Part shown: piece by piece, positions 18,801-24,594 of the stretch
Position numbering within the stretch: position 1 is the stretch's first letter
Layout of the letters: each line of letters begins with the position of its first letter
The notes under the pieces: model-generated
Seen by the model: the letters and a program-made list of their open reading frames with translations, nothing else
What the model was told of the DNA's origin: nothing
Databases searched by the model: none
Translations under genes and position numbers: made by a program
Source: JAJPXC01 sp964628905
GTDB taxonomy: Bacteria > Bacteroidota > Bacteroidia > Bacteroidales > Muribaculaceae
Assembly: GCA_964628905.1 (NCBI GenBank)
Contig: CAZVNS010000010.1
Coordinates: 1 to 57,747 of the forward strand
DNA length: 57,747 nucleotides
Direction of reading: 5' to 3'

Positions 18801-19047
18801 GGCAGTTTTCCTGGCTTTTGGGATCCTGGCCGACGCTTACGTTCTCGCGGCGGTAGTATTGCAACTCGTTGTTGCCGCCACCGTTACCGTTGACTTCGAT
18901 GTTCCATATGGCCTCGTTGAGCGATGTGCCGTCGAACTCATCAGCCCAGCGCAAGGTGTAGCCCGCGGGGGTCTCTGACGTACCCTCGGCCCGGACGCCC
19001 ATAGCACCGACCATCAGAGCCAAGGCTCCAATAATATAGCGTTTCAT
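15814..19047 (-). CDS. GH16 laminarinase-like endo-beta-1,3-glucanase with three repeated beta-sandwich modules
   Basis: 1077 aa, signal peptide at 1-20. GH16 domain at about 28-285, with GEIDIVELGH (148-157) giving catalytic Glu149, Asp151 and Glu154, and the laminarinase-type WADEFDG start and FPRTTDGLWPAYWMMG segment. The rest (about 325-1025) is three copies of a roughly 240-residue module. Each starts like ATKALDENG / YKSLDEQG / TTKSLDANG, carries LHFAMR or VHFSVRSD, then DGEWY.FD(I/V)PVAEL, and ends LDN(V/I)FFY. These are probably glycan-binding domains. The last 50 residues (PVEIYNLQGMRL....GLYIVRRGNSVSKVVVR, split for length) look like a T9SS sorting tail. Neighbours: GH128 downstream, single-module protein upstream (12 nt). 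Confidence 0.93.
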   Translation of the reverse strand: MKRYIIGALALMVGAMGVRAEGTSETPAGYTLRWADEFDGTSLNEAIWNIEVNGNGGGNNELQYYRRENVSVGQDPKSQENCLILTARRESFGGKSFTSGRVSSQNSAAFKHGMIQARIKFPRTTDGLWPAYWMMGNDMNLYGWPRCGEIDIVELGHLNGINAGTQDRYFAGTLHYGPNATAEGHQQYSQDYTAPADNPITNDEYHIITLEWDDTNMYMYYDLEGYTNAAKRRARYFTCDVTYNDEELAVGKYFQKPFFFLFNLAVGGTFPNIYDPALITALPNAGDEARMYVDWVRVYQRDDDTNAQYTYIDSEGNTVTNIAAEPDNPVTPDTKTELSSFATKALDENGVSTFDFDGITDAVLISTSDGVRGNLYSVGANVVDYNVNDVNRNLWIWDNTYVAVNRSGEVNSFGWEEGYNKFTVASAGWSGLGFNITAEDLSMVDNTYWLHFAMRATDAELHTSHNVSVGKAKFIVGNSDGKTASIGDFRRDGEWYYFDIPVAALEQFYAPAIGMKANYDDNIFTFASGGVTDAELCFDNIFFYKSSKKEVPTFTDTQSKLGKYGYKSLDEQGNAVFSFANVTDVVPLFLSGDTWESLTAGGTYGETSLVKQEWDNSEQGGRNNFFIWGSPLTMKVQTVLDTPNSMGRVPYGGFPSYSSETDGITWNGSGWASIAGQGVDPAPKDLSMIDDEWYVHFSVRSDAAVSHIPVMIRFGSTDDDATLVLGKYSTKALFADFNRDGEWYSFDVPVAELRKYGQLWSNAPANGGLTAYTDYALCIYTDQAFYNNSYFALDNVFFYRTTEAPVVDELGEYTTKSLDANGQTYFDFSGKEFISISSNGSVTERMKVDGEENILHDLRPGVGFCQFYNWGDGNTYTAGTIPDGVSDSFGGDEGWIYFITNGGWTGAGFINDHGQDFSVLDDGNWHLHFAMRGKDDCAHQIALGQAKFTIGPTAFAAGVPVLGNYRRDGEWYSFDIPVSELENLCAEIFPSSNGGKYAYTDNYFWFMSGGDFGKELHLDNIFLWRDKGSDSAAAIEADAADAPVEIYNLQGMRLRSMDAPGLYIVRRGNSVSKVVVR

Positions 19048-19059
19048 CGGTGTCGTTGA

Positions 19060-20019
19060 TTATTTGATGTAGACTTTGCGGCTGCCAAGGTTGGTGCGCA
19101 CGATGTAGAGTCCGTTGGCAGGGTTCTCGACGCGGCGTCCCATCAGGTCGTAGGCACCTTCCACCACCTCCTGCTCCTCAGCGGCGATGTTGGCCACGGA
19201 GTTGGTCTGGGGCACGTAGAAGAACACATGGTCGAGCGACAGGGCTGAGCCGAGCTGGGTGATAACGTAAGAGTAGACCGACTCGCCGGGTGCGGGGCCT
19301 GACTTAGTGGCTGTGGAGCACACGGGGTCGTTGAAGGTGAACGAGAATACGCCGTCGGCGATGGGGTCTGCGAAGTTGTAGGCGAAGCCGAATTCGCCAT
19401 CCTCGTCAACGAGGTCAGCCACGGGGATGTCGATGTAGTACCACTTGCCATCGTTGCCGCCGGGCATGTTGCCGATGCCCACGAAGTCGCCTGAGAGCGA
19501 ACCTAAGGGGAGGCCGGCCATGATCTGGAAGCCGTTGTTCTTGATGGTGGCTTGTGAGCCTATCGAGAACTGATATTTCGAGGGGCTTGAGCCGAAGTCG
19601 CGCAGTCCGATGTGGATATGGTGCTCGTTGGTCACCTTCGACAGGTCGTATTCCTGCGAGCGGGGCATGAACACGCCGGTACCCCAGGCCCAGAGGGGGG
19701 TGGCGTTGATAAACTCAGTGCCGCCAAACGAGTTGACATCGCCGGCTGAGGCGGGCACGTTGTAGAGTGTGAGGTCCTTACTGTCCCAGTCGGTAACCCA
19801 GTATTCGAGGGTGTTCTTCACCTGGTCGGGGTCGAGGTTGTTGTTGGTGATCACTTTTGAGCCCATGCCGTCGATGATTTCCTGGGGGGCATAGAGCACG
19901 ATGTAGTCTTTACCGTTGTTGGTGTCGAAGCCCCCTTGGGGAGCGGCTGTGATGTAGGTCTGTGCGTAGGCACCGGAAGCGGCCACTGCGAGGACCGCGG
20001 CGAGTAAAATTTTTTTCAT
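19060..20019 (-). CDS. Secreted single-module glycan-binding-like protein, first gene of the glucan cluster
   Basis: 319 aa. Signal peptide at 1-19 (cleavage after AYA). The mature part is a single copy of the module found three times in the adjacent GH16 enzyme: HIHIGLRDFGSSPSKYQFSIG, GKWYYIDIPVADL and LSLDHVFFYVP match the GH16 module's key positions in order. The tail EGAYDLMGRRVENPANGLYIVR..LGSRKVYIK is a T9SS-like sorting end. It therefore looks like a non-catalytic surface glycan-binding partner, taking the place a SusD/SusE protein would hold in a standard locus. It is transcribed first; 12 nt separate it from the GH16 gene. Confidence 0.85.
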   Translation of the reverse strand: MKKILLAAVLAVAASGAYAQTYITAAPQGGFDTNNGKDYIVLYAPQEIIDGMGSKVITNNNLDPDQVKNTLEYWVTDWDSKDLTLYNVPASAGDVNSFGGTEFINATPLWAWGTGVFMPRSQEYDLSKVTNEHHIHIGLRDFGSSPSKYQFSIGSQATIKNNGFQIMAGLPLGSLSGDFVGIGNMPGGNDGKWYYIDIPVADLVDEDGEFGFAYNFADPIADGVFSFTFNDPVCSTATKSGPAPGESVYSYVITQLGSALSLDHVFFYVPQTNSVANIAAEEQEVVEGAYDLMGRRVENPANGLYIVRTNLGSRKVYIK

Positions 20020-20121
20020 ATTTAAGGTTTTGGTTTACTAATTCCTGATTTATAGGTTAATTTACATGCGGGGTGAATTCATGGCTTGTGGCATGGTATC
20101 CACTTTTTCCAAAGTGCCACG

Positions 20122-20129
20122 CAAAATTA
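20122..20129 (-). promoter_or_regulatory. Candidate -7 box for the glucan cluster
   Basis: Minus strand reads TAATTTTG, matching TAnnTTTG, about 100 nt upstream of the ATG at 20019. The -33 position is AT-rich but has no TTTG. The interval 20020-20309 otherwise holds only AT-rich sequence. Confidence 0.45.
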
Positions 20130-20309
20130 CCGCATATATATATAATATAATAATGTGGTAACTTAATAGAGTAAGTTTGGTAGAAGTTTAGCTGGCTTAA
20201 TATCAGCGATATATATTTTATCTTTTAACAAAAAAAGTAAGTGTTTAAACCCGCAAATGCAGCTGTGGAGTGGGTGGGTGCAACCTCTCCGAGGTCGATT
20301 GTCATGGGG

Positions 20310-20363
20310 GTCTGACAAGTCAGACGAGTCAGACAGGCCGGACGGGTCGGACGAGTCGGACGT
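20310..20363. repeat. 9-bp minisatellite, six copies
   Basis: Six contiguous 9-mers: GTCTGACAA, GTCAGACGA, GTCAGACAG, GCCGGACGG, GTCGGACGA, GTCGGACGT. Consensus GTCrGACrr. Intergenic, 15 bp from the gapA terminator. Confidence 0.85.
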
Positions 20364-20377
20364 GGAGGGGGAAAAGA

Positions 20378-20403
20378 AAGGGCTGCTCGGGGGAGCAGCC
20401 CTT
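20378..20403 (-). terminator. Rho-independent-type terminator of gapA
   Basis: Perfect 11-bp stem AAGGGCTGCTC / GAGCAGCCCTT with a 4-nt loop (20389-20392). On the minus strand it is followed by TCTTTTC. It lies 24 nt beyond the gapA stop. Confidence 0.8.
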
Positions 20404-20426
20404 GGTGGGTATCGGGTAGGGATGGA

Positions 20427-21437
20427 TTAGCCGTTGACTTTCTTCATGTGGGCGATGAGGTCGAGCACTTTGTTAGAGTAACCGATCTCGTTGTCGTACC
20501 AAGAGATCACCTTAACGAATGTAGGGGTGAGCTGGATGCCGGCCTTGGCGTCGAAGATCGAGGTCAGGGGGCAGCCCAGGAAGTCAGAAGAAACGACTGC
20601 GTCTTCGGTGTAGCCGAGGATGCCCTTGAGTTCGCCCTCAGAGGCTTCCTTCATGGCAGCGCAGATTTCCTCGTAAGAGGTAGCCTTCTCGAGGTTGACG
20701 GTTAGGTCAACAACAGATACGTCGAGGGTGGGGACACGCATTGACATACCGGTGAGTTTGCCATTGAGCTCGGGGATCACTTTGCCCACGGCCTTGGCGG
20801 CGCCGGTCGATGAGGGGATGATGTTGCCTGAAGCGGCACGGCCACCACGCCAGTCCTTCATTGAGGGGCCGTCGACGGTCTTCTGAGTGGCGGTGGTAGA
20901 GTGAACGGTGGTCATCAAGCCTTCCTTAACGCCGAACTTGTCGTTGAGGACTTTGGTGATGGGAGCCAAGCAGTTGGTGGTGCAAGATGCGTTAGATACG
21001 AACTGAGTGCCCTTCACGTAGGTCTTCTCGTTAACACCGCAAACAAACATGGGGGTGTCGTCCTTTGAGGGAGCTGACATAACCACGTATTTAGCGCCGG
21101 CCTCGATGTGAGCCTGAGCTTTCTCTTTGGTCAGGAAGAGACCTGTAGACTCTACAACGTACTCTGCGCCAACCTCGCCCCAAGCGATTTCTGCGGGGTT
21201 CTTGCACGCGGTCACGCGGATTTTCTTGCCATTGACAATCAGCAGGCCTTTCTCAACGTCAGCCTCAACGGTGCCGTCGAAGCAGCCGTGCATTGTGTCA
21301 TACTTGAGCATGTAAGCCATGTAGTCAACGGGGAGAAGGTCGTTGATAGCGACTACTTCGATGTCGTCACGCTTGGTAGAGGCACGGAACACGAAACGTC
21401 CGATGCGGCCAAAACCATTAATACCTATTTTAGTCAT
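20427..21437 (-). CDS. gapA: Glyceraldehyde-3-phosphate dehydrogenase
   Basis: 336 aa, standard length. Converts glyceraldehyde-3-phosphate, NAD and phosphate to 1,3-bisphosphoglycerate in glycolysis. NAD-binding GINGFGRIGR (4-13), catalytic SNASCTTNCLAP with Cys152, and His179 in TTVHSTTATQ. The Asp at the end of the second strand (AINDLL, residue 33) favours NAD. The usual ...WYDNEIGYSNKVLDL end is present. A monocistronic gene with its own terminator; the divergent mscL operon starts on the other side of the 316-bp intergenic region. Confidence 0.98.
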   Translation of the reverse strand: MTKIGINGFGRIGRFVFRASTKRDDIEVVAINDLLPVDYMAYMLKYDTMHGCFDGTVEADVEKGLLIVNGKKIRVTACKNPAEIAWGEVGAEYVVESTGLFLTKEKAQAHIEAGAKYVVMSAPSKDDTPMFVCGVNEKTYVKGTQFVSNASCTTNCLAPITKVLNDKFGVKEGLMTTVHSTTATQKTVDGPSMKDWRGGRAASGNIIPSSTGAAKAVGKVIPELNGKLTGMSMRVPTLDVSVVDLTVNLEKATSYEEICAAMKEASEGELKGILGYTEDAVVSSDFLGCPLTSIFDAKAGIQLTPTFVKVISWYDNEIGYSNKVLDLIAHMKKVNG

Positions 21438-21565
21438 AATAAAAATATAATTTGGGTTATGATATCAATTTTCTTTATCTATCGGCGGGTTTTGAGCCTT
21501 GGCTGCGGCGGAGCGCCCGACACCGTGTGCCGCTGCCCGCTTATGGCTTGGTGATTTTCCAACCG

Positions 21566-21573
21566 CAAAATTA
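21566..21573 (-). promoter_or_regulatory. gapA: Candidate -7 box for gapA
   Basis: Minus strand reads TAATTTTG, about 128 nt upstream of the gapA ATG; -33 is not clear. The resulting leader (21438-21560) contains a GC-rich segment (about 21483-21540) able to form hairpins, in contrast to the AT-rich flanks. Confidence 0.45.
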
Positions 21574-21711
21574 CTACAAAAATTTCTGATATTAAAACAT
21601 TAGTTCTCGCATTTTTCTTTTTTATTATACCTATTTCTTGATTTTTAGGCTATTTTGTCAACTGATGGCTGTTTTAATGGGATCTGAAAGCAGTTTTATC
21701 AAAAAAATTGT

Positions 21712-21719
21712 TACTTTTG
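21712..21719 (+). promoter_or_regulatory. Candidate -7 box for the mscL-aroK-ald-rnhA operon
   Basis: TACTTTTG, a full match to TAnnTTTG, about 34 nt before the mscL ATG. -33 is weak (TTTT near 21694). Confidence 0.5.
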
Positions 21720-21753
21720 CACCTATTAGCGTTTAAACAAATTTTATTGAACT

Positions 21754-22170
21754 ATGGGAAAGTTTATCAATGACTTCAAGGAGTTTGCCATGAAGGGCAA
21801 TATCGTTGACATGGCGGTCGGTGTGATCATCGGCGGCGCCTTCGGCAAAATTGTGTCTTCTCTGGTCAACGACATCATCATGCCTCTGATGGCTGTATTA
21901 ACCGGTGGCCTCAACTTCATGGATAAGAAGGTGGTGCTCACGCAGGCTACTGCCGAGACGGCCGAGGTGGCGATCACCTATGGCGTGTTCATCCAGAATA
22001 TCATCGACTTCTTGATCATCGCCCTGTCGATTTTCGTGGCTCTCCGCTTCATCATGCGCTTCAAGAAGAAGGAGGAGGAGGCATCTGCTGCGGCTCCCGA
22101 GCCCACAAAGGAGGAAGCGCTCCTCACCGAGATCCGCGACCTGCTCAAGCAGCAGCCCGACAAGAAGTAA
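21754..22170 (+). CDS. mscL: Large-conductance mechanosensitive channel MscL
   Basis: 138 aa. Releases solutes on hypo-osmotic shock. The N-terminal helix and first transmembrane span MGKFINDFKEFAMKGNIVDM-AVGVIIGGAFGKIVSSLVNDIIMP are typical of MscL. The second span is about 80-99, followed by a charged cytoplasmic helix (EALLTEIRDLLKQQ). Every landmark of the family is present. First of four tightly packed genes; aroK begins 10 nt after its stop. Confidence 0.97.
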   Translation: MGKFINDFKEFAMKGNIVDMAVGVIIGGAFGKIVSSLVNDIIMPLMAVLTGGLNFMDKKVVLTQATAETAEVAITYGVFIQNIIDFLIIALSIFVALRFIMRFKKKEEEASAAAPEPTKEEALLTEIRDLLKQQPDKK

Positions 22171-22180
22171 CGCACACGCG

Positions 22181-22717
22181 GTGCGCCCCGTCTTCCTGAT
22201 AGGCTACATGGGTAGCGGCAAGTCGGCCCTTGGCCGAGCCGTTAACCGTCTGACCGGCATGGAGGTAATCGACCTCGATCTATATATTGAGGGGCGTTAC
22301 CGCAAGTCGATCAGTGAGCTGTTTGCCGAGCGAGGCGAGGCGGGCATCCGTACTATTGAGCGTGCGATGCTCGACGAAGTGTCACAGTTTGAGGATGTTG
22401 TGATAGCCTGCGGAGGCGGCACGCCCTGTTTCGGCGACAATATGGCGCTGATGAACTCGCGCGGCATCACCGTATGGCTCAACACCCCCCTCGACACCCT
22501 CCACCGCCGCCTTTGCCGCAGCCGACATAAGCGCCCCCTCATAGCCAAATTCAACGACGACGAACTCCTCGACTACATCCGCACCCACACCGAGGCACGT
22601 CGCCCTTACTACTCTCAGGCGCGGTATGAGCTGGCATCAGCAGGCCTCGACTCCCGTAGCGGCGCCGACGATGTAGCTCGCCAGTTTCTAAAACTCTTAG
22701 GTCTACCCCAGCCATGA
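22181..22717 (+). CDS. aroK: Shikimate kinase
   Basis: 178 aa. Phosphorylates shikimate in aromatic amino-acid synthesis. Walker A GYMGSGKS (8-15), DLDLYIE with the shikimate-binding Asp, the RxxE helix (GIRTIERAML), VIACGGGTP near 74-82 and the lid Arg in RHKRPL. GTG start (22181), chosen because it gives the family's N-terminus (xxVFLIGYMGSGKS) and lies 10 nt after mscL; no ATG fits. Overlaps the next gene by 4 nt (ATGA). Confidence 0.95.
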   Translation: MRPVFLIGYMGSGKSALGRAVNRLTGMEVIDLDLYIEGRYRKSISELFAERGEAGIRTIERAMLDEVSQFEDVVIACGGGTPCFGDNMALMNSRGITVWLNTPLDTLHRRLCRSRHKRPLIAKFNDDELLDYIRTHTEARRPYYSQARYELASAGLDSRSGADDVARQFLKLLGLPQP

Positions 22718-23877
22718 CACTCAACGACCCCATACCTTGCCCGCAGCCGGCGGCCACCGTCACCCGGTGCCGCTCGCTCACCATCGGCCTGCCAAAAAGT
22801 GACTCACTATTCCCGGTCACTCCCGAGGGGGCTGAACGTCTGATCGACAGGGGATATCGAGTGAAGATGGAGGCCGGGGCTTCGCAAACCATTCACTACA
22901 CCGACAATCAGTACCTGCTCGCCGGAGCTGCTGTGGTCGACCGCCGCGAGGCCTTGGAGTGCGACATCGTGATCGTGCCGGGCCACGTATCCGCCGCCGA
23001 CATCCCACACATGCGCCGCGGAGCCATGCTTCTGACTCTCTGGCATCCCACCGCCACCGATGCGGGGGTGATACGCCGACTGCTGGAGCGCAGCATCATC
23101 ACCGTGGCTCTCGACCTGGTGCAGGACGACCGCGGCAACACCCCCCTTGCCGACATCTTAGCCGAAATCGATGGCCGAGCCGCCATAGCCTTGGCCTCAT
23201 CGCTCCTGGCTGACGCTGTCACCGGCAAGGGCATATTGCTCGGCGGTGTGGCCGGCACCAACCCCTGCGAGGTAACGATACTCGGGTCGGGCATCGCCGC
23301 AAGAGCCGCCGCACGCTCGGCCTCGGGCCTTGGCGCCACGGTGCGACTCTTTGACGACGACATCTACTCGCTGCGCGACGCTCTGCGTGAGATAGGCCCG
23401 TCGGTGATTGGCGCTGCGCTTCAGCCGCGAGGGTTGACCAACGCCCTGCGCTGGGCCGACATCATCGTAGCCACCCCCATGAAGCACCCCATACACCTCG
23501 ACGCCGACCATGTGGCCGACATGAAGCGCGGCCTTATCGCCTTCGACCTGACGACGGCTTGCAACGTTTTCCCCTCGATGCAGTCGATGGACCTGTCGCA
23601 GGGAGTGGCCAAGGGGCCGATAGCTATGGGGCGCGTGTGCTACACCAACGCCCGCACAGCAGTGCCCCGCACCACAGCCATGGCGCTGAGCGACACGCTG
23701 ATAACCATGCTCTCGGAGCTGCACACCCGCGAGGGTGGTGTGGCCGACGCGCTTAAATTGTCGCCCGGCCTGCAGAAGGGCGTGCTCACATTCTTAGGCC
23801 ACCCCGTGCATCCGTCGGTGGCCGATGCCGTGAGGATGCGCCAGGTCGACATATCACTTTTCATACATCTTACATGA
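22714..23877 (+). CDS. ald: Alanine dehydrogenase / PNT-family protein
   Basis: 387 aa. NAD-dependent interconversion of alanine and pyruvate is the usual activity of the family. Lys51 in VKMEAGAS and His96-region (LLTLWHP) follow the alanine dehydrogenase pattern. The Rossmann fold starts at VTILGSGIAARAAARSASGLGATVRLFDDD. The usual NAD glycine motif GxGxxG reads GSGIAA here, a mild deviation. Coupled by 4-nt overlaps to aroK before it and rnhA after it. The first about 20 residues (before SLTIGLPK) are an extension. Could be a paralogue with altered substrate. Confidence 0.85.
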   Translation: MTLNDPIPCPQPAATVTRCRSLTIGLPKSDSLFPVTPEGAERLIDRGYRVKMEAGASQTIHYTDNQYLLAGAAVVDRREALECDIVIVPGHVSAADIPHMRRGAMLLTLWHPTATDAGVIRRLLERSIITVALDLVQDDRGNTPLADILAEIDGRAAIALASSLLADAVTGKGILLGGVAGTNPCEVTILGSGIAARAAARSASGLGATVRLFDDDIYSLRDALREIGPSVIGAALQPRGLTNALRWADIIVATPMKHPIHLDADHVADMKRGLIAFDLTTACNVFPSMQSMDLSQGVAKGPIAMGRVCYTNARTAVPRTTAMALSDTLITMLSELHTREGGVADALKLSPGLQKGVLTFLGHPVHPSVADAVRMRQVDISLFIHLT

Positions 23878-24524
23878 ACTATCCGCGACGCAAATATTAT
23901 GTAGTGTGGGTAGGCAACGCCCCCGGCATCTATGACTCTTGGGAGGAGTGCAGACTCCAGACAGCCAACTACCCGGGAGCCATCTTCAAGTCGTACGACA
24001 ATCTCGAGGCCGCCACCGCTGCCTACCGCGGCGACCCCCGTGAGGAGATGGAGATGATACGCAACATAGCCCGCCATGTGAAGTCGGCCCATGTCGACTA
24101 CCATTCGATACCCGAAATCCGCTTTCCGGCGATATGCGTCGACGCCGGATGCCGCCGCAACCCCGGGCCGATGGACTATCAGGGTGTCGACCTTGAGACC
24201 GGTGCGCAGGTGTTCCACGTAGGACCGCTCCCCGGTGGCACTAATAATATAGGTGAATATCTGGCCATAGTCCACGCCTTGGCGCTCCTCGATAAGCGGG
24301 GCGACCATGCCACAGCCATCTACAGCGATTCACGCAACGCTATGGCGTGGGTTCGATGCCGCCATTCAGCCACAAAGGTGACACCCAACGCCAACAACCG
24401 CCAGGTGCTCGACATACTGGCGCGTGCCGACCAGTGGGTGGCCACGCACTCGATCCTCAATCCGATCCTCAAATGGGAGTCCGAGCGCTGGGGTGAAATC
24501 CCCGCCGACTTCGGCCGCAAGTAA
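23874..24524 (+). CDS. rnhA: Ribonuclease H1 with N-terminal hybrid-binding (viroplasmin-type) domain
   Basis: 216 aa. Cleaves RNA in RNA-DNA hybrids. Residues 6-50 are the caulimovirus viroplasmin / HBD domain (YYVVWVGNAPGIYDSWEECR...AIFKSYDNLEAA). The RNase H domain follows, with acidic active-site residues at Asp90 (CVDAG), Glu128 (IGEYLA), Asp152 (YSDSRNA) and a late Asp near 213 (IPADFGRK). This two-domain layout is common in Bacteroidetes. Coupled to ald by a 4-nt overlap. Converges on rnr. Confidence 0.94.
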   Translation: MNYPRRKYYVVWVGNAPGIYDSWEECRLQTANYPGAIFKSYDNLEAATAAYRGDPREEMEMIRNIARHVKSAHVDYHSIPEIRFPAICVDAGCRRNPGPMDYQGVDLETGAQVFHVGPLPGGTNNIGEYLAIVHALALLDKRGDHATAIYSDSRNAMAWVRCRHSATKVTPNANNRQVLDILARADQWVATHSILNPILKWESERWGEIPADFGRK

Positions 24525-24537
24525 CCCCCCGACGATG

Positions 24538-24573
24538 GCGCGGACGCACCAGGGTGCGAACCTTCTTGTGGGC
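24538..24573. repeat. Dispersed double-hairpin repeat, copy A
   Basis: Carries CGCACC AG GGTGCG followed by CCTTCTTGTGGG. Copies with the same layout lie at 39882-39917 (B) and 43085-43120 (C). Between convergent rnhA and rnr. Confidence 0.75.
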
Positions 24574-24594
24574 GGGGCGCGGAAACGGTGTGGG

